DNA of 64,000 nt from Paraburkholderia sp. DHOC27. GTDB lineage: Bacteria > Pseudomonadota > Gammaproteobacteria > Burkholderiales > Burkholderiaceae. Made by a program: the position numbers and the translations under genes. This document shows positions 44,124-53,081 of the stretch, piece by piece (the stretch's first letter is position 1; each line of letters begins with the position of its first letter). The notes below the pieces were generated by a model. That model was not told the DNA's origin. It searched no databases and saw only the letters and a list, made by a program, of their open reading frames with translations. The stretch covers positions 124,184-188,183 of the forward strand of contig NZ_QVQV01000011.1 in assembly GCF_003429005.1 (NCBI RefSeq), written 5' to 3'.

Positions 44124-44549
44124 TTTTCCTTCTCCAGGCAATTTCTTCGAGCATCATCGGGTGCCAGAAGTTTGAATGTGCGATCAATACTCGCGCCGGC
44201 ATCGCCCGGCGAGCTATCCTGTCCTTAAGTATAGGAAGTTACCTGACTTACGTCGCTTTTTATCGACTGCTCTCGCCACAGGAGAGGCAACCCTTTACTG
44301 CCGAAGATGAACAAAGGGCGGCGACAGGCCGCGCGAAAGAGTCTGCTGAAGTCGGCCCAGGATCTTTCGCTAGACGCCGCTGCGGCGAGTGTCGGAGTGA
44401 CGCACCCGTGAGATCAGGCGTTATAGAATTGAAACAGGAATATGAATTATGCTGCTTCCTGTGTCATGTCAAAGCAGGTGCCCGATGTGGATCCATGTCG
44501 GACCAGACATCACGAAAAAGTCGCGGCCTAACGTGTAAGAGAGGAAATT
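44124..44549. other. Divergent intergenic region before the universal stress gene
   Basis: About 425 bases. It must hold promoters for both neighbours, but no aptamer and no perfect operator dyad stands out. A short GAGCATCATCGG on the plus strand is not part of a riboswitch. Confidence 0.4.
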
Positions 44550-45008
44550 ATGCGTTCAGTATTGCTTGCTTACGATGGCTCCGATTCCGCCCGTCTGGCC
44601 GCCACCTTTGCGATCGAGATGACAGGTCGGTACAACGCACACCTGCACGTGCTGTGCGTTGCGGCGGAGCGCGACCTTGGTCTTGAGATGGATACGCAAT
44701 CTCTGGTTGATCAGGAGATGACCCATTGCGAGGACGTACTTGCTGGGCTGGATCTTGGCACGATCGAAAACGCGACGGCTGGTGTGGCCGTGGGTAACGC
44801 CGCCGAAGAAATCATCAGATATGCCCGGGAGTATGACATCGATCACATCGTCGTCGGGCATCGTGGCCATGGTCTGCTTGATCGCTGGATGATCGGGTCG
44901 GTCGCGCGGCATGTCGTCGCGTTCGCGCCATGCGCGGTGACTGTGGTGCGCGACCCGCCACCGGACGAAGCCGGCGGCAGCGTGAATCTGGTTGAGGCGG
45001 GTAAGTAA
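44550..45008 (+). CDS. Universal stress protein, UspA family
   Basis: A 152-residue single-domain protein. It starts SVLLAYDGSDSARLAATFAI, the typical Usp strand with the Asp, and carries the ATP-binding pattern GHRGHGLLDRWMIGSVARHV near residue 110. It is therefore of the ATP-binding UspFG type. GAGAGGAAATT before ATG supports the start. uspA-type genes occur in known fluoride-riboswitch regulons, but no aptamer is found here. Confidence 0.9.
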   Translation: MRSVLLAYDGSDSARLAATFAIEMTGRYNAHLHVLCVAAERDLGLEMDTQSLVDQEMTHCEDVLAGLDLGTIENATAGVAVGNAAEEIIRYAREYDIDHIVVGHRGHGLLDRWMIGSVARHVVAFAPCAVTVVRDPPPDEAGGSVNLVEAGK

Positions 45009-45075
45009 ATGACAACGCGTGCAGCGCTGGCCGATGCACGCCTGCCAGGCCACATCCAGCAACAACTGGGTCTGT

Positions 45076-45693
45076 TCAACGGGGCTCGTAGTCGGTCTGA
45101 CGCAGATTCCATTTGCGAATAACCCGCGTGCCGCGATCGAACCCGAGGATGCTGACGGCCGCGGTGTCAAACATGAGGTGCTGCCCCAGCGCCGCCGTGC
45201 CGCTCACCCAGCAGCTCGCGAGTGCACGGGAGAAATGGGCATGAGAAAAGAGGGCGATCCGGCCGGGGTTGCAGAGCAGGTTCTGAATGAGCCCCTGCGC
45301 ACGGGCCGTGACCCGAGGCAGATTTTCTCCTTCAGGGACATCCGACGTCCAGACTGACCAGTCTGGCACGTCGCGCTGGATGTCAGCGGTCGAACGCCCC
45401 TCATAGATACCGTAATCCCATTCGCGCAATTGCTGTTCGACATGTGCCTTGTCACCAAAGCCGGCGAGTTCGCTCGTCTGTTTCGCGCGCGACATCGGGC
45501 TTGTCAGGACACGATCGAAGTCACGTGATGCCAGCAGGGCGGACAATGCCCGGGCCTGATCCTGTCCGCGTGCGGTCAATGGTACGTCAGTACGCCCCGT
45601 GTGCTGCCCTGACAGGCTCCAGTCAGTCTCGCCGTGGCGGACCAGCCAGATCTCAAGAAGCTGCGCGCCATCGCCCGTAGCACTGGTATTCAT
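45076..45693 (-). CDS. Histidine phosphatase family protein (second)
   Basis: A 205-residue phosphoglycerate-mutase-like protein. RHGETDWS near residue 19 carries the catalytic His, then TGRTDVPLTARGQDQARAL, TSPMSRAKQT near 65 and SHAHFSR near 150 with the second catalytic His. It is more conventional than the protein at 17622. It could be a phosphatase of sugar phosphates. It ends 67 bases from the convergent universal stress gene. No aptamer upstream. Confidence 0.88.
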   Translation of the reverse strand: MNTSATGDGAQLLEIWLVRHGETDWSLSGQHTGRTDVPLTARGQDQARALSALLASRDFDRVLTSPMSRAKQTSELAGFGDKAHVEQQLREWDYGIYEGRSTADIQRDVPDWSVWTSDVPEGENLPRVTARAQGLIQNLLCNPGRIALFSHAHFSRALASCWVSGTAALGQHLMFDTAAVSILGFDRGTRVIRKWNLRQTDYEPR

Positions 45694-45891
45694 CGGAACT
45701 CCTCTGGAAAGAAAACTATATGCACGGACCGGTTCGCACTTCCTTGAAGGCTCACCTGAAGGAACGCTGATATGTTCGACCCGTATGGTCGATCAGGAGT
45801 TCATCGCGTAGCAGGTATCGCCCTTGCTCAACTACCGCCGGCGGGACGCAAACCTTTCTTTCCAGACTTCCTGCCTTTCAAGGAGATTGAC

Positions 45892-46128
45892 ATGGCAAAT
45901 CAGACCAAACACCCTGCGCAATATCATCAGGACGCGGCGACGCATCATGAGCATGCAGCGGCCCATCATCGTCAGGCGGCGAAGCATCACGAAGCGGGTG
46001 AAACCGAAAAGGCCAACCATCATGCCCATGTTGCCCATGGTCATGAGGTTTCGGCTGGCGAGCATGCTTCGCGCGCAGCGACCCATCAGGCATCCGAACA
46101 TGGCCGCGGAAAGAGTGTAGAAAAGTAA
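45892..46128 (+). CDS. Small histidine-rich protein
   Basis: A 78-residue protein rich in His, Ala and Glu with HH pairs at regular spacing (THHEHAAAHHRQAAKHHEAG, then ANHHAHVAHGHEVSAGEHAS). It is probably a single amphipathic helix. The His pairs could bind nickel, zinc or copper; proteins of this look are common in Burkholderia without known function. AAGGAGATTGAC before ATG gives a strong start at 45892. It is transcribed toward riboswitch 15. Confidence 0.78.
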   Translation: MANQTKHPAQYHQDAATHHEHAAAHHRQAAKHHEAGETEKANHHAHVAHGHEVSAGEHASRAATHQASEHGRGKSVEK

Positions 46129-46253
46129 AGAGCGCGTGTAGTATGAGTGTGCGTCGCATACCCATGGTTGCGCGACGCGCATTCTGAAACGCCTTTCTAT
46201 TGCCATGGCCGTCCTTGCACGAAAAAGGTAGCCGGAATAGACTAGCGTTCAGT

Positions 46254-46307
46254 GGAGATGGCATTCCTCCCTCAACTGTCGGCGTTCGCTGACTGATGAT
46301 GCCTACG
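46254..46307 (+). promoter_or_regulatory. Fluoride riboswitch 15
   Basis: GGAGATGGCATTCCTCC, AACTGTCGG, GCTGACTGATGATGCCTACGA. The promoter is TTGCAC (46215-46220), 17 bases, TAGACT (46238-46243). CCTACG can pair with CGTGGGG (about 46330). No leader start follows. Confidence 0.95.
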
Positions 46308-46749
46308 AGCACCAGCGGGCCTGGGTACCGTGGGGCATCGTTCATTCCCCCCTGGACTTGCACAATTGTTGCGTCAAGAACGCCTGGATCAGTGCGCCCG
46401 GCGTCGCGCACGCTTGTGTCTGTCGTGAACTCCCAGCCTGCTTGCGGAGCAAGGCTAACAGGTTGACGGGAGAGTCTCGGCATGCGATCAGTACACGGTT
46501 TTCAAACGCGGCACAGGCGCATGGGCCTGTGCATCGTCCGGCACGCCGGCAGGCGCGAATCGGAAGCGGGACAGTGGACGGCCGACGGGCCTGATTTCGG
46601 CCGCCCGATAGATTTGGGTAATTGCAGCCCTGTCGGGGGACATGGTTGCCCAGCCTGTCAAATGACGGCGGCGTTGCCCCGGCATCTCACTGCACAGACA
46701 GGAATGCTGATTATGTGGGCCGCTGGTTGCCCGGTTAAAGGCTGATCCT
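46308..46749 (+). other. Leader between riboswitch 15 and the glucosidase
   Basis: About 440 bases with no gene I can support; the first 30 hold the aptamer-pairing segment. Confidence 0.4.
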
Positions 46750-49500
46750 ATGCCGCCGTTCCGAAAAACAAGATGGCAGGAAACGCCGGAAGGCCAGCGG
46801 CTTCATTGTTCTCATCAGGAACGATGGCAGCAGTGGGGGCCGTATCTCGCCGAACGCCAATGGGGAACGGTGCGCGAAGACTACAGCGAGCATGGAACCG
46901 CATGGGACTATTTTCCGCACGACCACGCACGCAGCCGGGCTTACCGCTGGGGCGAGGACGGCATTGCCGGATTTTGCGACGACAGGCAGACCTGGTGTGT
47001 GTCACTGGCGCTCTGGAACGGACATGATCCGATTCTCAAGGAGCGGCTGTTTGGCCTCACGAATGCGCAGGGCAACCATGGGGAGGACGTCAAGGAGCTG
47101 TACTTTTACCTCGACGGTACGCCGACGCACTCGTATATGAAAATGCTGTACCGGTATCCCCACGCGGCCTTCCCGTATGAAGATCTGGTTGACGAAAACG
47201 CCAGACGGGGCGCCGACACGCCTGAGTATGAAATTCTCGATACGGGTGTGTTCGATGATCAGCGCTACTTCGATGTTTATGTCGAATATGCGAAGCACAC
47301 CGCCCAGGATATCGTCATGCGCATTACCGTGTGCAACCGTGCTGCAATAGAGGCGGAGCTCGACGTGTTGCCGCAGTTCTGGGCGCGCAACACGTGGTCA
47401 TGGAGCAGACGGGCGATAAAGCCATCGCTTGTTCTTCAGTCCGAAGACGCATCACCATCCGTACTGGTGAGGCGCGATGGGCATGAGCCCATCCTTGTCA
47501 CCGCCCAGGCGCAAGACGATGCGAACGTCGAATGGCTATTTTGCGAGAACGAAACTAATGTCCGACGCCTGTTTGACGTCGACCGGCAAGGACCATTCAA
47601 GGATGGATTTAACGATTTCATCGTGCATGGGGACACGAATGCGATTCGCCGGGACGAAGGCACGCGCGCCGCGGCCCATGTGCATCTGAAATGCGAGGCA
47701 CACGGAGAAGCGACCGTCACGCTGCGCTGGCGGCCCGCAACGATGCGCGAACATCGACCGCTGGACACCGACGGCCTGATCAAGCGGCGAAAGGCCGAGG
47801 CCGATGCGTTCTATGAGGGCTTGCAGCACGAGATCAGCGATGCGGATGCCCGGCTGGTGCAACGCCAGGCTTTGGCGGGTTTGCTGTGGTCCAAGCAGTA
47901 TTACGAGTTTGACGTGGCGCGCTGGCTCGCCGGAGATCCGACGCAGCCAACGCCGCCGGCCGCGCGTACACGGGGACGCAATGCTGACTGGCGCCATATG
48001 TTTAACGCGGACATTGTGCTGGTGCCGGACAAGTGGGAGTACCCGTGGTATGCCGCCTGGGATCTGGCATTTCACGCTGTGGCCATCGCACTGATCGATC
48101 CGGAATTTGCGAAGAAGCAGTTGCTGCTGCTTCTGAAGGATCGTTACCTGCATCCCAGTGGCCAGTTGCCCGCGTATGAATGGGCATTTAGCGACGCGAA
48201 TCCGCCCGTGCACGCGTGGGCCGCATGGCGTGTCTACGAAATCGACCGGACGATGGCAGGCAAGGGAGATCATGTCTTCCTTGAACTCGTATTCAACAAG
48301 CTGCTGCTCAATTTTACATGGTGGGTGAACCGCAAGGATGCGGACGGTCGCAACATCTTTCAGGGCGGTTTCCTCGGACTCGACAACGTTGGCATCTTCG
48401 ACCGTTCCGCACCGCTGCCTACGGGCGGGCGGATAGACCAGGCCGATGGGACTGCGTGGATGGCGGCGTACGCATTGGACCTGATGCGCATTGCGCTTGA
48501 GCTTTCGCTGGCTAATTATGTCTTTGTCGACATTTCGGTGAAGTTCTTCGAACACTTCCTTTACATCGCAGAGGCGGTGGGTCGGACTGACGATAACAAC
48601 ACAGCGCTTTGGGACGAGCGCGACGAGTTCTTTTACGACATATTGAAATTTCCGGACGGGAGCAGCGTTCCGATGCGCGTTCGCTCGATTGTCGGCCTGA
48701 TCCCGCTTTTTGCCGTTCACGTCCTCGAAGAGCGCCTGCACGGTCATCTGCCAGGACTCAGGGATCGACTGGTCTGGTTTCTCGAGCATCGCCCTGATCT
48801 CGCGAAGCTGGTTTCGCGCTGGAACCAGCCGGGCAGGGGAAACAGCCTGCTTCTATCGCTGCTGCGCGGCCACCGGATGAAAGCACTGCTGCGGCGCGTG
48901 CTTGATGAAAGTGAATTTCTCTCCACGCACGGCGTGCGTGCCCTGTCCCGCGCGCATGCCAGGCAGCCATTCCTGTTCAATCATGATTCGCAGGCGTTTT
49001 CGATCCAGTATCAGCCCGCCGAGTCGGTGACCGGGATGCTTGGCGGTAACTCCAACTGGCGCGGGCCCGTCTGGATGCCTGTCAATTTCCTGCTGATCGA
49101 ATCGATCTACGAATTTCATCGCTACTATGGCGACGAGTTCCGCGTGGAATATCCGACGGGTTCCGGCGAGCTTCATTCGCTTCGCGAGATTGCGGACGCA
49201 CTTGCACGCCGGGTGACAACGCTGTTTCTAAGGGGGCTGGACGGTTTGCGTCCGTCGATGTCCGCCTACGCCGCGTTGCAGTCCGACGATGAATCGAAAG
49301 ACCTTGTTCTTTTTCACGAATATTTTCACGGCGATAACGGTCGTGGTCTGGGCGCTTCCCATCAGACCGGATGGACAGCGCTCGTTGCGCTCCTTCTGCA
49401 ACCACATGTCATGACCGTCTCCGGCGTTGTGCCACTGCCGGGCACTGCAGTACGGCCCGTCCGGGAGGCGAGCGAAGACGCCGTTGCGGGGCGACCGTAG
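46750..49500 (+). CDS. GH63-like glucosidase
   Basis: A 916-residue, probably cytoplasmic protein (no signal peptide) of the bacterial GH63 / MGH1-like group. Recognisable blocks are WGPYLAERQWGTVREDYSEH near residue 29, KWEYPWYAAWDLAFH near 430, QLPAYEWAFSDANPPVHAWA near 473 and GGNSNWRGPVWMPVNFLLIE near 763, which line the (alpha/alpha)6 active site with acidic residues. It may act on glucosides such as glucosylglycerate or trehalose-related sugars. The ribosome-binding site is weak. It follows riboswitch 15, so control by fluoride is likely though the link to toxicity is unclear. Confidence 0.88.
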   Translation: MPPFRKTRWQETPEGQRLHCSHQERWQQWGPYLAERQWGTVREDYSEHGTAWDYFPHDHARSRAYRWGEDGIAGFCDDRQTWCVSLALWNGHDPILKERLFGLTNAQGNHGEDVKELYFYLDGTPTHSYMKMLYRYPHAAFPYEDLVDENARRGADTPEYEILDTGVFDDQRYFDVYVEYAKHTAQDIVMRITVCNRAAIEAELDVLPQFWARNTWSWSRRAIKPSLVLQSEDASPSVLVRRDGHEPILVTAQAQDDANVEWLFCENETNVRRLFDVDRQGPFKDGFNDFIVHGDTNAIRRDEGTRAAAHVHLKCEAHGEATVTLRWRPATMREHRPLDTDGLIKRRKAEADAFYEGLQHEISDADARLVQRQALAGLLWSKQYYEFDVARWLAGDPTQPTPPAARTRGRNADWRHMFNADIVLVPDKWEYPWYAAWDLAFHAVAIALIDPEFAKKQLLLLLKDRYLHPSGQLPAYEWAFSDANPPVHAWAAWRVYEIDRTMAGKGDHVFLELVFNKLLLNFTWWVNRKDADGRNIFQGGFLGLDNVGIFDRSAPLPTGGRIDQADGTAWMAAYALDLMRIALELSLANYVFVDISVKFFEHFLYIAEAVGRTDDNNTALWDERDEFFYDILKFPDGSSVPMRVRSIVGLIPLFAVHVLEERLHGHLPGLRDRLVWFLEHRPDLAKLVSRWNQPGRGNSLLLSLLRGHRMKALLRRVLDESEFLSTHGVRALSRAHARQPFLFNHDSQAFSIQYQPAESVTGMLGGNSNWRGPVWMPVNFLLIESIYEFHRYYGDEFRVEYPTGSGELHSLREIADALARRVTTLFLRGLDGLRPSMSAYAALQSDDESKDLVLFHEYFHGDNGRGLGASHQTGWTALVALLLQPHVMTVSGVVPLPGTAVRPVREASEDAVAGRP

Positions 49501-49575
49501 GGCTCCAGAGTGCTGTCCATCAGCGCGTTGGCACCGCTTCATGCCTTGTCCTTCAACCCCTTTCTTTGAAGATAA

Positions 49576-50664
49576 ATGAACGTCACGGAATATCTCAAGG
49601 CCGAGCTGCAAAACCGCGGGTGTGAAGCGGACACGGCGCAGCTCTCTGCGGCTGCGCACCTCCAGCGTTGCTCGCAGGAATGGGCCGACTATGAGGCGCA
49701 CCGATCGAACCCATTAAGACGGTTCGTATTTCATCCTGATCCGCCTCGGGGAATCTATTTATGGGGTGGTGTCGGCAGAGGCAAGACATTTTTGATGGAC
49801 TGTTTCTTCGCGCTCGCGCCGGTTCAGGCCAAAGCTCGCGTGCATTTTCATGAATTCATGCACGACGTCCATACAGAACTTCAGACGCTAAAAGGCGAAG
49901 CTGATCCGCTCGACACGTTAGCGAAGCACATCGCGCTCCGCTCACGATTGATCTGCTTCGATGAGTTCCACATTTCTGACGTCGCGGATGCGATGATCCT
50001 TTACCGACTTTTCGAGCGGCTATTTGCCGAGGGCGTGCAGTTGGTGCTGACGTCCAATTACGAACCTGACGGGCTTTACCCGGACGGATTGAATCGCGAG
50101 CGCTTCCTGCCGGCAATCGATCTGCTCAAGGCGAAGCTCGATGTCATCAACGTTGATGCCGGAGTGGACTACCGGCTACGCACACTGTCCCAGGTGCGCA
50201 TGTACCTCTCGCCCCGGACTCCGGAGAACGACCGGCGATTCCGCGATGCGTTTTCCAAGCTGTCGTCCGCGCCTGAAGACGATCAGACGTTACGCGTGGC
50301 CGGTCGCGAGATTCGCGCGGTGAACCGCGCCGGTGACATCGCCTGGTTCGATTTTGCGACCCTGTGCGGCGGCATGCGGTCTCAGGATGACTATCTATAT
50401 CTGGTCAGCCGCTTCCACACCATGATGCTTTCTGACGTACCGCAGATGTCGTCGGATGACGACGCGGCAATCCGGCGCTTTATCTGGCTGGTTGATATTA
50501 TCTACGACCATCGGGTGAAGCTTCTTGTGTACGCCGATGTCGCGCTTGAGCACCTGTGCCCAGACAGTCGGGTCGAGATCGATTTCGAGCGAACCATGTC
50601 CCGGCTTTTCGAGATGCAGTCCCGGCAGTACCTCGAATCGGGCCGGCGCACACCTGTTCGCTGA
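49576..50664 (+). CDS. zapE: Cell division ATPase ZapE (AFG1 family)
   Basis: A 362-residue AFG1-type ATPase. Walker A is GGVGRGKTFLMD (near residue 63), Walker B LICFDEFHISDVADAMIL (near 128) followed by TSNYEPDGLYPDGLNRERF, a family hallmark. ZapE supports Z-ring function under stress. It lies 75 bases after the glucosidase on the same strand, so it may be in the riboswitch 15 transcript. Probably a second copy besides a chromosomal zapE. Confidence 0.92.
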   Translation: MNVTEYLKAELQNRGCEADTAQLSAAAHLQRCSQEWADYEAHRSNPLRRFVFHPDPPRGIYLWGGVGRGKTFLMDCFFALAPVQAKARVHFHEFMHDVHTELQTLKGEADPLDTLAKHIALRSRLICFDEFHISDVADAMILYRLFERLFAEGVQLVLTSNYEPDGLYPDGLNRERFLPAIDLLKAKLDVINVDAGVDYRLRTLSQVRMYLSPRTPENDRRFRDAFSKLSSAPEDDQTLRVAGREIRAVNRAGDIAWFDFATLCGGMRSQDDYLYLVSRFHTMMLSDVPQMSSDDDAAIRRFIWLVDIIYDHRVKLLVYADVALEHLCPDSRVEIDFERTMSRLFEMQSRQYLESGRRTPVR

Positions 50665-50889
50665 TCGGTGATGGGAATACGTGAAGAACGGCGCCGTCCT
50701 ATCGGCGGTAATGATCGTATGGGCGATCGCGGTCGATCAGTTGTGCGTGAGTGGCCGCGCTCGATACGCGCGTCCTCACACCACTGGCGAACAGCTATCA
50801 CCTGATAAGGCCCAGCTTCAAGCCCAGTTTGCGCGGCGCGACATACAATCGTGCGCGTCGCGATTGTAATGCAACAACAGGGAGGTGAT

Positions 50890-51189
50890 ATGGCGATAAC
50901 GCCAGAGGACATCAGGCACATCGCGGAGCTCGCGCAGCTTGAACTGACAGATGCCGAGGCTGCCCAGGCACTCGCCCAGCTCGACGGATTCTTTGTGCTG
51001 GTAGAACAGATGCACGCGGTCGATACGAGTGGCGTTTCACCGTTGCAACATCCGGTGGAGCAGATACAGGAACTGTCATTGCGTTTGCGCGATGACGCGG
51101 TTACCGAGGTGGTAAACAAAACGGAATCTCAGCGTGATGCGCCATATGTTAAAGATGGACTGTACGTCGTACCTCACCCAATTGAGTGA
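50890..51189 (+). CDS. gatC: Asp/Glu-tRNA amidotransferase subunit C
   Basis: A 99-residue GatC: start MAITPEDIRHIAELAQLELT, the Leu-rich helix, then the VDTSGVSPLQHPV linker and a C-terminal RDDAVTEVVNK block. GatC stabilises the GatAB amidotransferase. GGGAGGTGAT before ATG fixes the start. Finding gatC alone, without gatA and gatB, is unusual. It lies 226 bases after zapE, same strand. Confidence 0.9.
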   Translation: MAITPEDIRHIAELAQLELTDAEAAQALAQLDGFFVLVEQMHAVDTSGVSPLQHPVEQIQELSLRLRDDAVTEVVNKTESQRDAPYVKDGLYVVPHPIE

Positions 51190-51314
51190 GCATGCGAAGC
51201 ATGCCTGCTCGTGCTTTCGTGTCGTCTGCAAAGAACCAGCCTCACCGTGTGGATTATCGCTCGCTGATTGAGACCGCAGGAACAGGGACCCCGGCGTTGA
51301 TGTATTTCGTCCCA

Positions 51315-51719
51315 TCATCGTGACGCCTGGTGCACGTATGTGTCCAGTGCGTGCTCTGCCGCGTCGCCTGTGAGCCCTTTGAAGTACAGATGCACGCCAA
51401 TCGCAAGTGAGTCGCGCCGGATCTCATGAAAAGCGATCCACGCCTTTGCCGCGTCGGTGAAGAGGAGATAGTGGGTTTCGTTTGCCACGAGGCTGGCTAA
51501 CTGATGCAGTCCGTGACCATGCAGTGAATGAACCAGCGAATCAAGGCTGTGATGGGTGCGCGCGTCGGTGCGCGGATAAAGCATATGGAGGACCACTATG
51601 CAGCGGCGACCGGGAACGGACGTCAGGGCAGTCACGATATCCTGATGGGTGAGGCCGGCAACGGAATTTTCTTCATCAAGCCGGGTTTCGGGAAACAGCA
51701 TTTCGGCATCAAAGGTCAT
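51315..51719 (-). CDS. Hypothetical protein, 134 residues
   Basis: The frame is protein-like with mixed helices and strands (DIVTALTSVPGRRCIVVLHM, ANETHYLLFTDAAKAWIAFH). I recognise no family. The ribosome-binding site is weak. It lies about 200 bases downstream of the Sel1-like gene on the same strand and may belong to the riboswitch 16 unit. Confidence 0.5.
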   Translation of the reverse strand: MTFDAEMLFPETRLDEENSVAGLTHQDIVTALTSVPGRRCIVVLHMLYPRTDARTHHSLDSLVHSLHGHGLHQLASLVANETHYLLFTDAAKAWIAFHEIRRDSLAIGVHLYFKGLTGDAAEHALDTYVHQASR

Positions 51720-51917
51720 TGGAATGTTCCAGGCATCGAGGGTGGTTTATGTCGGGTGGAGTCAGGAAAATACCCGCGGCAGGCAGGGCGCTGGCACTGG
51801 CGCGCATTAAAGCGCCCACGTTCGGTCAAGGGCCTTCCGGCTGCACCACGATGCTTGGCATTAACCAGGGAGGGCAGCGTGCCGCTGTGAAAACAGGCTC
51901 GAAGATATAGAAAACTT

Positions 51918-52562
51918 TCATGCGGGCGGTTGCGTCAACAATATCTTCAGCCGTGCGTCGCACCTTTTGTCCGATGATGCAACCCGTCTGTACCACTGGA
52001 TTGCCTGGGCAATGTCGGGCACGATGTCTCCCGGTGCAGCGTCGCCCCATCGGCCTTCCCAGTACAGTCCAAGGTTGTAGGCAGCCCCCCGAATACCCAG
52101 ATCAAACGCCTGACGGTACAGTTGCCGGGCGACGGACAGATCGATGTCGCCTCCGCGGCCAAGGCGGGCACTATCGGCAAGTGCGGCCGTAGCCAGACCC
52201 TTCAGTCGATCCGACGTCTCCGCGTCAAGAAGAACGTCGTGCAGGATAATGTGCCCCTGAGCGACATCAACATGACCGCCGGTTCCTGCAATCAGCGACA
52301 AGGCATAGACGACGCGCAATGCCGGATGCCGGTCAACGCCAATCTGCTCGAGTAGTTGTCGCCCCGACGATGGCGCACCTGGAAGGGTGGATATAAGCAG
52401 CGAATTGGCGGTCGTGGCGACCGACTCAAGCGGTACAAATCCGGCTTTGTATGCTGTCGTTACGTGACGACAGAAACGTTGAACGTTCAGCTTCGCATCA
52501 TTGCGGGCCAATAACGACCACTCGTACTCGACCTGTGTGAGCCAGTTGGAATCCGCGTACAT
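51918..52562 (-). CDS. Sel1/TPR-like repeat protein
   Basis: About 214 residues, helical, ending in Sel1-like repeats: ARQLYRQAFDLGIRGAAYNL, then GLYWEGRWGD and IAQAIQWYRRVASSDKRC. These repeats mediate protein contacts. GGAGG eight bases before the ATG at 52562 is the best start; 52568 and 52631 are in-frame alternatives, the last of which would overlap the leader ORF end. No signal peptide from the chosen start. It is the first gene after riboswitch 16 and leader ORF 16. Confidence 0.65.
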   Translation of the reverse strand: MYADSNWLTQVEYEWSLLARNDAKLNVQRFCRHVTTAYKAGFVPLESVATTANSLLISTLPGAPSSGRQLLEQIGVDRHPALRVVYALSLIAGTGGHVDVAQGHIILHDVLLDAETSDRLKGLATAALADSARLGRGGDIDLSVARQLYRQAFDLGIRGAAYNLGLYWEGRWGDAAPGDIVPDIAQAIQWYRRVASSDKRCDARLKILLTQPPA

Positions 52563-52606
52563 CGGCATGTCCTCCACGTCCTTCGCGATCGATCCTGAGT
52601 CCTGTT

Positions 52607-52711
52607 TCAGGAATACGCGATCCGCTTGCATGGGATCGTCGGGCCAGCCTCCTGGATGGAGGCGGCAAAAAGAAGACGCAAAGAAAGAGGATGCGTGTGG
52701 TGACCCGTCAT
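52607..52711 (-). CDS. Putative leader ORF after riboswitch 16
   Basis: A 34-residue frame starting MTGHHTHPLSLRLLFAASIQ. GGTGG, seven bases before ATG, can pair with the aptamer CCTACC end; the sequence ATGTCATGACG at the start is also found at leader 11. It ends 45 bases before the Sel1-like start. Confidence 0.35.
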   Translation of the reverse strand: MTGHHTHPLSLRLLFAASIQEAGPTIPCKRIAYS

Positions 52712-52762
52712 GACATATCCACCGTTGCGGTGGACAAGCCACCGCACAAAAGAAACATGCAC

Positions 52763-52810
52763 GGTAGGAGTCATCAGCCAGGATGGCGGTTCAGGGGAAC
52801 TCCATCCCCC
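52763..52810 (-). promoter_or_regulatory. Fluoride riboswitch 16 (GACTCC type)
   Basis: Minus strand: GGGGGATGGAGTTCCCC, AACCGCC, GGCTGATGACTCCTACC. The promoter is TTGACG (52843-52848), 17 bases, TATGGT (52820-52825). Confidence 0.94.
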
Positions 52811-53081
52811 ATGAGCCAAACCATAGAGAATGACGGTTCATTCGTCAAGCATGACTCGAAACGCCGACACCAGCCGCATCCCGCTTTGCTGTGAATGCAG
52901 TTGTCGGTGCGGTGCTGCTCGACCCCTCGGCGGATATCTGTCTGGAAGACGTGGCCGTTTGTCCAGCGAGGAATGCCATCCGATCGCACACAATGAGTCG
53001 AGCCGATGGCGTGTCGTGATGTGTACCGTAAGTGCCTGCTTCGACTTGCGTGCGCGCCCGTCCAGGCGTATCGTACTTACT

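Noticed and set aside
44148..44165. GAGCATCATCGG before the 76-residue gene, recalling the 3' half of a minus-strand aptamer
   Set aside because: No GGNGATGGC block follows at the right distance; the gene has a normal ribosome-binding site instead.
47536..48789. 417-residue minus-strand frame opposite the glucosidase
   Set aside because: Antisense shadow caused by codon-position GC bias; no family and no ribosome-binding site.
52966..52985. Minus-strand GGATGGCATTCCTC resembling the 5' block of a fluoride aptamer
   Set aside because: The matching second half (GATGATGCC plus CCTAC) and the hairpin between are absent, so it cannot form the aptamer; at most it is a decayed copy.
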